Part shown: positions 1-10,480 of the stretch, piece by piece | How positions within the stretch are numbered: position 1 is the stretch's first letter | Layout of the letters: the number at the start of each line of letters is the position of its first letter | Origin: Odontocerum albicorne | Lineage: Eukaryota; Arthropoda; Insecta; Trichoptera; Odontoceridae | DNA length: 64,000 nucleotides | Direction of reading: 5' to 3' | Assembly (NCBI GenBank): GCA_949825065.1 | Contig: OX463845.1 | Span: 29,759,315-29,823,314, forward strand | Made by a program: the position numbers and the translations under genes | Notes under the pieces: model-generated | The model's input: the letters and a program-made list of their open reading frames with translations, nothing else | Told to the model about the DNA's origin: nothing | The model's database searches: none

Positions 1-261
1 TTGCATTGAATACTTGCTGGAATATATTTTTATTGTATTGTATTATACTGTACTTCCGTTGTACTCCGCGGGGTTGTAATCCAATCAAAATATTCATCCA
101 AACCATCCAGAGATACAACATATAGATGGATTTCTGTGAAAATTCTGACTGGGAATATTTTTTTGGGTTCTATCCAGAATCGAACCAAAAATTCCAGAGT
201 TGGAAGGAAAATGTTCTACCGATTAAACGATAGTTTTATTACATAATATTATCTCGACTTT

Positions 262-458
262 CATCGTCTAGTTGATCTTATAATTCAGGGGTTACGGGTT
301 CGATGTCCGCTGTAATCCAGATTTTTTAAACAAGGGTTTAAGTTTGGTTTTCACTTAAAACTTGTTTAACGCCTTCCTGGTTAGTTGAAAGATTGACATG
401 TGGCAATAACCTGCCATGTCGTAAAGTGTGCAACGAAAGTGTTCTACAATAATATAAC
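262..458 (+). mobile_element. SINE family A copy, degraded head
   Basis: tRNA-derived short interspersed element. The head is decayed, but the Pol III B-box-like GGGTTCGATGTCC lies near 296. The body follows: an AGATTTTTTAAA junction, a TTTTCACTTAAAAC block, a CCTGGTTAGTTGAAAG block and a GGCAATAACCTGCCA tail motif. The same order of blocks occurs at 6082, 40336 and 49397, which defines the family. The boundaries are estimated from those copies. It is non-coding and depends on a LINE for movement. Confidence 0.7.
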
Positions 459-790
459 AAGGATTTGAGTGAAATGACTGTGACCAACATTTTAGGTTCA
501 ATCAATGATCGAACTCGAAATACCCGAGTCGAAAGGCAGCCCAATTTAAGGTTATTCATTTTCTTCATATTGATTGTGCAAAGATGAGGTTCTCCGAGCG
601 TTACATGATGTCCTAGATATTCTTGCTTGCTTATCGAGCTATCTGACACTCATTTTCGATTCCCGACAGATTTCAATTCCAGTCTAGTTGCATAGTGGAC
701 CTTTATTTTCATTTTTAATGTTTTTCTATAGCTTTTGCTGTACTGCAGAATGAATGTACTCATTATATTACAGGCCTCTTCACAGCAGTA
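459..790. other. AT-rich DNA, nothing recognised
   Basis: I see no gene or repeat here. A 103-codon open frame on the minus strand at 338..649 overlaps the SINE and matches no family I know. Confidence 0.5.
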
Positions 791-1206
791 CAGTGATACT
801 TCGATTTATGCGATTAATTGGTTTTAGCAAAAATCGTGTAGCTGGTAAAACACGTCAAGTGAATTGATTTTAATCTGGGTGAGATCGGAATTGGTTCTAA
901 ATGAAAAAAGTGAGATTACATGTTAAAAACAATTATTATTTTTATTTTCATATAGAAAGTTTACATAGTCTATTCCTTTCAATCAGTTCACAAATCAAAT
1001 GAGTCAAGTGGATCTGGCCCACCATTTCCTGCTGTTTTGAAGTCTCTAGGTCGGTAGGTATATTATTTTGGGTACACAACTTCACCGCTCACGGGACATT
1101 TACGAAATCCAAATGAGTTTTTTTATATCCATTTTTCGTAACTTGATTTAAATCGCGTTGTAGCGAAATCACGTAAAGTGGGATCGCGTATAACGAGTGA
1201 TACCTG
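791..1206. mobile_element. pogo-like MITE with TA duplication
   Basis: This is a 416-bp non-autonomous DNA element. The left end is TA|CAGTGATACTTCGATT and the right end, read on the minus strand, is TA|CAGGTATCACTCGTTAT. The two terminal inverted repeats are imperfect over about 30 bp and share a TATGCGAT/TACGCGAT block. Both ends abut a TA dinucleotide, which is the target duplication used by Tc1/mariner/pogo elements, and the ends resemble pogo/Tigger termini (CAG...). There is no transposase inside. The element ends 74 bp from the Pka-R1 exon at 1281. The family assignment is by eye from the termini. Confidence 0.6.
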
Positions 1207-1280
1207 TACTGCAATATGACATGTTTAATAAGTTTAAAGACTATAAGGTATGGGGGGCAATTGCAGCAGTGGGCGTTTAC

Positions 1281-1436
1281 CTTCTTGACGTAGCTGGTGG
1301 CGTCCTCTTCGGTGACGGGCTCGGCGCTGATGCCACCGCGGCGTCGTGCGGGCCGAGCGGCCGGCTGCGGCAGAGGGGACAGATCCTCCGTGTCCTCGGG
1401 CGCCGCCGCGGCCAGCGCCGCCGAATGGGCCTGCTC
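1281..1436 (-). CDS. Pka-R1: Internal exon of PKA type I regulatory subunit
   Basis: This exon encodes 52 codons, phase 0 at both ends, of the cAMP-dependent protein kinase type I regulatory subunit. That cytosolic protein holds the catalytic subunit inactive until cAMP binds. Reading down the minus strand, the acceptor TTTTGTGTTGCAG ends at 1437 and the donor GTAAAC begins at 1280. Residues 1-30 are an Ala/Pro/acidic linker. Residues 32-36 (1329..1343) are RRGGI, the pseudosubstrate that occupies the kinase active site; its P-site is glycine, so it cannot be phosphorylated, as in type I subunits. SAEPVTEEDATSYVKK follows, the conserved run just before cyclic-nucleotide domain A. The N-terminal dimerisation/docking domain and the cAMP domains are in other exons, not seen here. 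The exon is 74% G+C in DNA of about 32% G+C, with nearly every third codon position G or C. The alternative of a processed pseudogene is unlikely because both splice sites are intact. Confidence 0.93.
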
Positions 1437-3680
1437 CTGCAACACAAAACACAGCACAGGTTAATCAAGTTTCTATTACATAATAAAGCCGCTATTATAT
1501 GTGCATCAGATTAGTTTTTATGAGTATAGGCCACTTTTTTCTTCTTCAATTATTGATGTTAGTCAAATCTAATGCTTTTTATAATTATATATCCTTTTTT
1601 ATTTAGTGAATGATAGCTGCTTATTATAAAATGACCTTGCCATCCTGTTAAAAAAATGAATTTTATGAATTGAATATTAACAATTAAAATCCCTTAATTT
1701 TGACTTTTTGGGATAAAACTGTATTATCAATAAAATGTATCAAGACCTTGAAATTTTGTATAGGAAATGTTAATTTTTTTAGGAATTTAGGAGACGAATT
1801 ACTATTTTTTTTCAGTTCATTTCCGTCTAGCATCCAAAACTTTTTCCATGTAAAATTGATGTATTTCAGATATATTTTTTTCATACAAAATTGATACAGG
1901 TTTCAAAACGCCACATTTAGTCAGTGTTTAAAAAATTTTTTTTAAATATATTTTGTGGAAGGGTCCATGTTAAAAAAATGGGGTTTATTTTATTCCATAA
2001 AGGAAGAAAATTGTGGTTCCTGATACCCATACGACAAAGTTCGAAAGAACGACATTCTTCTCAACTTTGCGGTTTTATCTGTTATGCAGATTCTATGCAG
2101 ATCGTAATTAAAATTATATTTATTTCACACCTATTTTTGTAAAAGATATTTCATGTTAAAAAGTTAATATCCGATCAACGGTCCTAAACGGCCCTAAATA
2201 CTCCACAAAAACAATATATTATCCAATAAATATATATATGAATTTCAGTAACCGGAAACGAGCATCTCTACGTGTATCCAAGTAAATACGAGATAAATAA
2301 ACTCATTGGATGAGTTATTAGATTATTTTGCCGAGACTTGATTGCTTTAAATTATGAATATCAATAACCATTAAATTAATTACGAACATATGGGAAATTT
2401 ATGATTATCTTCTAACTTGTAATATTAATGAATTCTACCAGCCTTGAAGTACTATATTCAGAGCGAAGTGAGTATAACGTACTTACGTATTATTAATAAT
2501 AATGGATGGTTGATGGAGGAAAAAGAAGAAAATTATTTAGTATAATTATATTATAAAATGAAAAAATAAATCAAATCAAAGGTCAAGTGGATGGTTTTCA
2601 TAACTGAGAAACAAAAGATACCAAGATCAGTTTTTCACATACAGCCCAATTAATATTTAATTGGTCGGTTAGATGAAACTGCAACATGGCAATATGCAAA
2701 TATTGTGTGGTATATACATCGGAAGAATAATAAAATAATACAAAGAGTAAAAGGAGAAAACTGTGAAAATGAAGAAAATAGACAGCTACCATATAAAGTT
2801 ATATTTCCCAGAACTTATTTTATAATTTTACTATCAAAATATTTTGGATCAATTTAATCTTTCTTTTGTGAATTCTTCAATTGCTAATATTCGATCCGCT
2901 CAATATCTAGATAAATCGAGAACTATTGTATTAACAATATCAAAAATAATTTTCACGACACACAAATGCGAATTTGAAATACATTCCGCTGAATAATCTA
3001 CTTGTATATTTTCTTAGTGGAAAAAATATGAGTTTAATAGAATCATCTTTCGATTTAATAAAATAAAACATATTTTTCAGTATACTGAAACAGATGAATC
3101 AATTTTGCCACGTAGTTAGAAAGGCAACATTAAATTTCAATTTTCAAAATAGCACAAGATGTTCTAGGTGCGAGATTTATTTTTTACCCTTCGGGTCGAA
3201 GGGTAAAATTTGATAAAAGGAACGTTGAGATGGGTTTGGGTATAAAATAAAAATATATTATATACCTACTTAAACTTGTCTCTAAAAATACTTAATACAA
3301 ACCGAACTGCTATAAATGGTAAACAAGTATGAAATAAACCAAATAATTTTCAGTATTTTTTACAGAGGCAATTCATCCACACTAGGATTTTTGTACCATC
3401 ACTGTTAAATCCAAAAATGTTATAAAAGGGGGACAATATTATAAATACAAATAACAAAAAAAAATCAAGAACAATTTTTAGACGATTTAAAGTTTCAACC
3501 GGTAAAACTTCAAAACATTCAAAATTGATCTACAAGAGGAACTTCGAAGAAAGAAGAAACGCAACATTCATTGGACATGGTATTGCATTTAGTAAATCAA
3601 ATCGGTCACGAAAAAACAAAAAAAAAAAACAAATGATCTACAGTCTTATCATCCAGAACATACTCGCAGCCAGGATTCTC
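1437..3680. other. Pka-R1 intron, AT-rich
   Basis: This is the intron 5' of the Pka-R1 exon, starting with its pyrimidine-rich acceptor tract (1438-1460). The rest is AT-rich with T and A runs. I find no exon, repeat family or conserved coding in either strand. Confidence 0.5.
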
Positions 3681-4448
3681 TACACTATTCATACTGTAAA
3701 GGTGACTAGCCACCACGCAGTAGACCACCAGTGAGCGACACACGATTGTCTACACTATTCATTCTGTAAAGGTGACTAGCCACCACGCAGTAGACCACCA
3801 GTGAGCGACACACGATTGTCTACACTATTCATTCTGTCAAGGTGACTAGCCACCACGCAGTAGACCACCAGTGAGCGACACACGATTGTCTACACTATTC
3901 ATACTGTAAAGGTGACTAGCCACCACGCAGTAGACCACCAGTGAGCGACACACGATTGTCTACACTATTCATTCTGTAAAGGTGACTAGCCACCACGCAG
4001 TAGACCACCAGTGAGCGACACACGATTGTCTACCCTATTCATTCTGTAAAGGTGACTAGCCGCCACGCAGTAGACCACCAGTGAGCGACACACGACTGTC
4101 TACACTATTCATTCTGTAAAGGTGACTAGCCACCACACAGTAGACCACCAGTGAGCGACACACGATTGTCTACACTATTCATTCTGTAAAGGTGACTAGC
4201 CACCACGCAGTAGACCACCAGTGAGCGACACACGATTGTCTACACTATTCATTCTGTAAAGGTGACTAGCCACCAAGCAGTAGACCACCAGTGAGCGACA
4301 CACGATTGTCTACACTATTCATTCTGTAAAGGTGACTAGCCACCACGCAGTAGACCACCAGTGAGCGACACACGATTCTCTACACTATTCATTATCTAAA
4401 GGTGACTAGCCACCAAGCAGTAGACCACCAGTGAGCGACACACGATTG
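3681..4448. repeat. 70-bp minisatellite, 11 copies
   Basis: Eleven head-to-tail units of exactly 70 bp start at 3681, 3751, 3821, 3891, 3961, 4031, 4101, 4171, 4241, 4311 and 4381. They begin TACACTATTCATTCTGTAAA and contain GGTGACTAGCCACCACGCAG and TAGACCACCAGTGAGCGACA. Units differ by only zero to four bases, for example CATACTG at 3691 and 3901 and ACCCTATTC at 4033. Within each unit the two halves GACTAGCCACCACGCAG and AGTAGACCACCAGTGAG look like an old internal duplication. The unit is GC-richer than its surroundings. The near identity implies recent expansion or homogenisation. Confidence 0.97.
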
Positions 4449-5445
4449 ACATTTCCATCTTCCCTTTAAAATCGTGGTTTGATATTATAAGGTATAAATT
4501 GCGTTTTGAATTTTTTGTTTGAATTCTTCATCGATTGTTTGAATGGCTGCACGGTTAACGCTTTGAACTATGTGCCGAAGATCATAAATTCTAAATTCGT
4601 GAGATGCGGAACATTACGTATTTTTTCTGCTTAGTTTTCGTATAAAAAAATATATGATATTTTAAGTATTTAAAAATATTAATCTTTGATGTGTATAGTG
4701 CTGTTTAGGGATCGAAAACACTTAATGCAATATTGAAACTTGAAAATGCCGAGCGCAATATTGAAAAGTGTTACATTATTTATTTTTTTATATTAAAAGA
4801 TTTTTTTCTAAAAGACAATCAAGATTTTGAGAAAAGTGGATTAATAGAAAAATATATATTAGCACTTGGAATAAATGAAGGGATAATTATAATATTTTAT
4901 TATTAATTGAGTAGATGAAATATCTGAATTTCCTCTAATCTGGATGAAATTATTTGGGGATCGAGATCAAGAAACATACAGGAAAAAGCATATTTTATAA
5001 AAAATAATGACTTATTTAACGCCATACACTAAAAAACAATGCAGACCTGAAATTGAAAAAGAGTCCCAGTCAATATTTTTTCACAAACATACATTTAATA
5101 TAACTCTGATCAGTTAGAAGAAACAACTAAATAATCATAACCTCTTAGTCATGTTATTACATAAAATTAAAGCGTAATAAAATTGATAATATTGTTTTCT
5201 CCCATTATGTTAAGGACACGGTCATGGATACCAATAAATAATTATGAAATATAAACTGGTCAATATAAACTGGTAATGCTAAAGCAATAAATCCGCCATA
5301 TATTATTTGCATGAAACTGATAAATAAATAACTCAAGTTTATAAAAAACAATAATTTTCTTTACCATGAACCCTTAAATAAATTCAGTGGATTAGAAATC
5401 TGATGCATTTTAAAAAACGAGAAACCCTTGTTCCTTGACATTTGC
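4449..5445. other. AT-rich DNA, nothing recognised
   Basis: The flank of the minisatellite is low-complexity AT-rich sequence with no open frame of interest on either strand and no repeat that I could match within the window. Confidence 0.5.
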
Positions 5446-5525
5446 AAACGGGGCGGTGCAATGCGCAAACGCTCCGACACGTCGAGTGCACTGCAGGACT
5501 CGCGAGGGCAAAGCGCAACTTTATA
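5446..5525 (-). promoter_or_regulatory. CpG-rich patch, possible core promoter
   Basis: An isolated GC- and CpG-rich block of about 75 bp sits in AT-rich DNA. On the minus strand TATAAA (5525..5520) is followed 33 bases later by a GCAGTG initiator-like site with A at 5492, which is the normal TATA-to-start spacing for an insect promoter. The GC-rich part would then be 5' untranslated leader, on the same strand as the Pka-R1 exon 4 kb downstream. No reading frame in the patch matches a PKA regulatory subunit. It could be an alternative promoter/first exon or a chance CpG cluster. TTTATAAA is near-palindromic, so the strand is uncertain. Confidence 0.2.
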
Positions 5526-6081
5526 AAGTTCACTTTATTTATTCATTTATTTTGTACACACATGGAAACGACGTTAATATTTGTACTGGGACAAGTATAT
5601 GTTTAACATATACATAATGGACCCACGCTATCGCGAAAGCAGAGAGATTCCAAAATTCGCAACTACCAAATTCTTATTTGAACATATATATGAGTACATA
5701 TATACAAAAACCACAAAACACAGATTTAGTTTATTTTAATTTTTTAAGAGCCTGTATGCAGAATTATGGATAATTTTGAAACTTCGTAACATTTCACTGT
5801 ATCGTGTATTATATAACAAAAAGGGACGAGGAACTTATCTCCGCAGTGTTACATAATTTTGAGAACAAAACTTCAGAATAATCATTCAGTAGTATTGAAA
5901 AATTAATTTAATATTCTAAATATATTGAACTGCAGGGTGACTTTATTGAAAAATGTATTTTTATGTTTCATTCTATCTTATTAATAAATTTGGACCAAAA
6001 ACTTATGGACTTTAATACGTAGATCATTTCTATTGTTTTAGGTTCAAAAATAATTTCACTATTGTTGGTGTTATATGCAGA
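5526..6081. other. AT-rich DNA, nothing recognised
   Basis: No gene or repeat was recognised between the CpG patch and the SINE at 6082. Confidence 0.5.
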
Positions 6082-6298
6082 ACGACCTCCGTGGCTTAGT
6101 TGGTAAGACGCATGTCTCCCAGCCCAGAGGTTGCGAGTTCAAATTCCGCAGGAACCCAGATTTTTTAAAAAGGATTCCAGTCTGATTTCACTTAAGGGCT
6201 CTTTAACATCTTTCTGGTTGGTTGGAAGAGATTGCCCCATGGCAATATTCCCGCCAGGTTGTATACAATGTATTCAATGAAAGTATAATACAATACAG
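6082..6298 (+). mobile_element. SINE family A copy, near full length
   Basis: This is the best-preserved plus-strand copy. The tRNA-like head has an A-box TGGCTTAGTTGG at about 6092 and a B-box-like GAGTTCAAATTCC at about 6136. The head is followed by the TTTTTTAAAA junction, a TCACTTAAGGGC block, CTGGTTGGTTGGAAGAG, and a tail GGCAATATTCCCGCCAGG before an AATACAATAC run. Internal Pol III promoter boxes and a tail shared between copies are the hallmarks of a tRNA-derived SINE. The tRNA of origin is not identified. Confidence 0.85.
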
Positions 6299-7058
6299 GT
6301 CAATTTTTTTTCTGAAAGTAAGCGAGAAACAATTGGGGTTATTCTATCAATTCGTCAATTTCTCCTCCAATTGTCTCCGTCATAGTTATTAATCAGTCGT
6401 GCGTTTAACTTATTTTAAAGTACATAATGTATTACTTTGTCAGTAAATCCATAATTTCTAGCTATTTTCTTTGTAGTTAAGAGTTCCTTTGTAAAGTCAT
6501 CCTCGTTCTCTGTCATCATAATCAGTCTCGTTATCATTGAGTGAAATGCTGTCGTATTATGTGAGCGCGGATGTTTTGAAATATTTGTTTCAGGGATTAA
6601 TGTAATTAGTGGAACATCAAAGCAATTTACTATTAAATGTGTATTTGTTGGTTAAATTTCGCGCCTTAAAGATTTTCTCCATACAAAGCGATGGTGTGTA
6701 TTCTCAAGTTTTAAAAACAGGTCAAATGTGAGTCGGACAATTTTTGCACACATGTCCGTATAATCTATCATTTATGGATAAAAATTACCTTAATGGAGCG
6801 TTGCGAGGAATGTGAATGATATGAGACTTTCATGATTATCTGTTATTATGAATATAGAGGAAGATGTTTTTCTCCTAAACGGGTAGAAAAGTCATTCCGT
6901 AACATACAAAAAAAAAACTTTCTTTTAATAGTAATTAACATTTCTTTCAGCATCGGACAAAATTCGTATAATCTCTACATATGCTAGTTTCAACTAAAGT
7001 ATCTATCATATGTATGATATATGTATATTCTGTCACCAGGAAAGTTGAAAAACATTTT
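6299..7058. other. AT-rich DNA, nothing recognised
   Basis: No gene or repeat was recognised in these 760 bases. Confidence 0.5.
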
Positions 7059-7130
7059 GACGACCTCTGTAGCCTATTTGGTAAGATGCTGGTCTTCCAT
7101 CATGATGTTACAAGTTCGATTTCGGATGGT
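7059..7130 (+). mobile_element. SINE family A head fragment
   Basis: This is the tRNA-like head only: CGACCTCTGTAGCCTATTTG followed by the B-box-like AAGTTCGATTTCGG, ending at an A-rich run at about 7131. The body and tail are missing, so the copy is truncated after the head. Confidence 0.7.
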
Positions 7131-7224
7131 ATAAAAAAAAGAAAAGAATAGAAGGGTCAAAAAAGAAATTAATAAAAAAATACTCGAACGCGCCAGACGT
7201 GTGCTAGTGTTATATTTCTAACAC

Positions 7225-7370
7225 GTACAGTACCGAACAGTGAGTTAAAAGACATCTCCAGTATTTCTTAAACCGAAAGCTCGAACTTGGGCCAGAGCTA
7301 ATATTGTCTTCCGGCAACACTTATCAACATACACTTATCGATTCTAGTATGTCGAGAAATATCACAATAA
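7225..7370. repeat. Dispersed repeat family D, copy 1
   Basis: It contains TTCTTAAACCGAAAGCTC and ATATTGTCTTCCGGCAACAC. Related blocks in the same order occur at 38845..38965 and 41205..41320. It is non-coding and I cannot assign it to a known class. The boundaries are approximate. Confidence 0.5.
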
Positions 7371-7387
7371 TAAAAAAAGGAAAATTT

Positions 7388-7428
7388 ATAAAGCGCCGTT
7401 TAGAGAGCAGGCTCTCTTCAAGGATACG
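7388..7428 (+). repeat. Dispersed repeat family E, hairpin end
   Basis: The block TTTATAAAGCGCCGTTTAGA is followed by GAGCAGGCTCTCTTCAAGG. AGAGAGC and GCTCTCT can pair as a short hairpin. The same terminus occurs at 12515 (+) and, reversed, at the right ends of the longer copies 35750..36062 and 63530..63815. Confidence 0.6.
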
Positions 7429-9367
7429 AATGAATGAACTACATTTGTGATATTAATCTTTATTTATTTAATATTTCAATACTTCGCCGTTTAAATGTCT
7501 TCTGTAAAAAAAACGTTACTTTTTTCATACAATTCTCAAAAATAATACACACAAGGTATCTTCAAAACACGCAGAACAGACTATCATATTTGACCGTATT
7601 CTCTATGATAAGGTGGCTTAAATTCCTTCCGGAAAAGCGTATACTATATATACTCGTATATATCGCGGCTGTTCAAAATGTAATTTTTAGTTTCAAAGTT
7701 CAACGCAAGTTCAGAAAAGAGAATCTTCCAGCCCCTATACGCATATACATGTTATGCACACACGATCGTGTTAACACCTCATATTAATACTGAGAACAAA
7801 TGAATCAATTTTATCGCAATATTTATCATCAATCTTATTTCGAAATATTGCATCAAAATCTGTGATATAAATACCATTCTAATAAAATTAAGTCGTGACT
7901 ATCAATTTAATCGAGTTACTTGAAAATTATAGTTGCCATTAACACATTTTGAGTAATGACGTAAATTGTGTCCAATATAATGAAACCAAACAAAAGGCCA
8001 CGTTACTAAAACAAGTATGAGCAAAATCTTAAAAGTAAACTATATCAAATTTAATTTGAGTTTCATAATCCTTAAATCTTATTTGAACATGTTGACTCTT
8101 GATTGAAACGAGTTATTACTATATATCCCATCCAATTTATATTCAAATCTTTGAATATGTCTGTAGGGTTGTTTGAGTTATTAAAAGTATCACTATGTTA
8201 AACACCCTGTTCTGAAAGGATAGTGAAACTATGTTAAAGTAGTAAAAAGGGTAAACGGAATCTACGCGCTATTGTTATTTGACGGTATAACATGGATTAC
8301 CATATATCTACTAAAAAAATAAAACGAATGAGTGACTCTGAATTTGAATTATTTATAAATGGGCACTTGAAAAAACTTTTTCAGGAAATTAATAAATATG
8401 AGTTGATAAAAAAGCACTCTGAAGCATTAATTTACAGTAAAAAAAAACATTATTTTTTCTTCTTTTACTTTGAGTACCGCATTACTCTATTAAAAAAAAG
8501 TGAATATTAAATGCAAGTGTTGACAATATACAGTCGACGTTTTTAAGGTACTGAGAGCACAACAGGTACAAGGTCATCGGATATAACTTTGAAAAACCTT
8601 TTCAAATTAAAAGTACTAATACATATTGCACTGAGAGTATAATTGTTTATAGATTATAATAATTTATTTCTTTAATCATATTTAACACATAAAATCAAAA
8701 TTATCTTAGTTAGATTACAGTGTAGACTATCGTAAAATGCGATTGTGTCATAAGATACAAAAATACATAATTTCCAGCTCAACATAACTAAAATTATTAA
8801 TCTGTCAGAATTAAGCCACGAATAGTTAATCAGTCAGTCAGACGAATACGTCAGTTTTCACCTAACTTTCAAACATAATGTTGAAATTTATACATTGTAG
8901 TTATTAGCTATTTTTATATAATTTCAAGATTCAAATAATCATGAGGTGTTATATTTTTATAACGAAACTGCGCTTACCAAATAATTTCAACTATAACAAA
9001 TACTTAATTTTTTAATATCTTTTATGCATATTATTTCCATCAGGGGTTATTAAATGACTAAATGTTATAAAAAAAAACATTGTCAAATATGTAATAAGGC
9101 GATTCTTTTACATGGTGAGAGCGAGGAATGAGGTGTTTTTGGAGGTCTTCATATAGGCATGGAGTGAATTGCGGACGGATATTACGGAGGAACAGCTGAA
9201 CAAACTATATCGTCTTGTTTAATAATTGTATAAATGTTTGTCTGATATTTATCATCTATTTGAAAAAGTATGACTATATCACTTAATATTAAAAATAACT
9301 CGATTGGTCAACTGTGATAAATATACGTAAAATTCACATATTGTCAATATTATATAACATCCCTAAC
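7429..9367. other. AT-rich DNA with one doubtful small ORF
   Basis: There is no recognised gene. The open frame at 8292..8510 (+), 72 codons starting MDYHISTKK, is lysine-rich and ends in a run of phenylalanines from an A/T homopolymer. Its first 50 codons could pass as an exon (ending near a TTTACAG at 8432), but nothing identifies it. Confidence 0.4.
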
Positions 9368-9425
9368 TGTCTTTCCGATCATGGACTTGCAACCTGGCAA
9401 TAAGCTTGCCAGATTGTTATGAAAT
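9368..9425 (+). mobile_element. SINE family A tail fragment
   Basis: The TTGCAACCTGGCAATAAGCTTGCCAG-like block matches the family A tail (GGCAATA...GCCAG). It is followed by an AAATAAATAAATA run. The tRNA-like head is absent. Confidence 0.4.
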
Positions 9426-10334
9426 GAAGTGTTAAATAAATAAATACGAGTACAATACTGATGCGAATATAAACAATGTGATGAGAAGTTATTGGACATG
9501 ATTTTGATGTGGTTGTTGGAACTATGTACGTGATATCTTGTGATTTTAGTGTGTATAAGTATGTGAATGCAGAGTTAATATTTCAGCTGAATGTTTTATT
9601 ATTTAGGACAAATTAATGAAATGTGTGAAGAAATAATGAGATCGATTCGGAAAAGTGTTTTTCTATTGTATAACCGGCAAATTGCGGGTTTTCGTCATTG
9701 TTATGTACTAGTACTTTACGATTCATATTTCTATCAAAACGATATAATTTTTAAATATTGTATTGTGGATAGTAAAAAAAAAAATTAGAGTAAAATAGAA
9801 AATTCACGACAAAATTTCGCTGAGAAAGAGAATAGAACAATTAACATTAAAAATGAGAGTTCATTGCAGACATGAATAGAAAAATTAAGTTATTTTTTTG
9901 TCGAAAGCACTAAACGAAGATAAGAGTGGTTTGGAAACTGTTAATTGAGGACACAATGGATGTTGATAAAGCTGAAAAGGAGAGTAAACTTTTCACTGGG
10001 GGGAATTTCTCGGGAGATCCTGAAGAGCTCTGGCTGGAATGGACATTCGGAAATTGAACACTTCCTTTGATATATTCTGTCAATGCTTGCGTAATCACAT
10101 ACGGGGAAAAGTTTCCAAAAGACACAAAAGACGCCAGAGGGTAAAATACTGCTCAGAACTTACTATCGGACATAAAATATAATACAATATGAGACTTAGA
10201 AACTTCAATGAAAACCCATTTTGGCGAATTTAGAATAAATCGTAATTTGTCTAAATCAATATTCAAAGCAAACATGATCAAAACGGAAAAAAACATACAA
10301 AGACAATATTTTTTAAGCAATAATTTACATACAT
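9426..10334. other. AT-rich DNA with a short coding-like ORF
   Basis: This stretch holds a 33-codon ATG-initiated open frame at 9958..10059 (+). It starts MDVDKAEKESKLFTGG and is rich in acidic and tryptophan residues. It has more coding-like codon use than its surroundings, but I recognise no family. Nothing else is seen. Confidence 0.3.
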
Positions 10335-10480
10335 ACAATCAAACCATTCTCTTTGTGAAGTAGACAGAGATAACAGATCTTTACAACATTCTGTCTACCA
10401 AATTAGCTCTCGCTTCGTGTAGCTCCACATATCCCGTCACACACGCTCTTCTCTTTATAACACTTCTTTCGTTTCCTTTA
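10335..10480 (-). mobile_element. LINE family L5 3' end, weak copy
   Basis: GTAGACAGAGATAACAGATC matches the 3' untranslated block shared by the L5 copies (compare 48020 and 39560). The rest is diverged. Confidence 0.4.

Noticed and set aside
338..649. 103-codon minus-strand frame
   Set aside because: It overlaps a SINE body and has no domain. AT-rich DNA of this length gives such frames by chance.
1234..1514. Other open frames over the Pka-R1 exon (plus strand 1197..1514; minus 1234..1452 and 1277..1468)
   Set aside because: They are alternative frames of a very GC-rich exon. Only the frame with RRGGISAEPVTEEDATSYVKK matches a protein family and the splice phases.
3681..4448. CRISPR array
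   Set aside because: Units are contiguous 70-bp repeats without unique spacers in a eukaryotic context.
5440..5617. Open frame over the CpG patch as a possible PKA N-terminal exon
   Set aside because: All three minus-strand frames were read. None resembles the dimerisation/docking domain.
6086..6155. Functional tRNA gene
   Set aside because: A- and B-boxes are present, but the ends do not form an acceptor stem, and the same head recurs with a constant body, so it is a SINE.
8292..8510. Lysine-rich 72-codon plus-strand frame
   Set aside because: It ends in homopolymer-coded residues, with no family and no convincing donor site. Noted under the gap entry only.
9100..9220. Frame reading AWSELRTDITEEQLNKLY, similar in feel to a Tc1 transposase C-terminus
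   Set aside because: Too short, with no TIR or DDE motif nearby.
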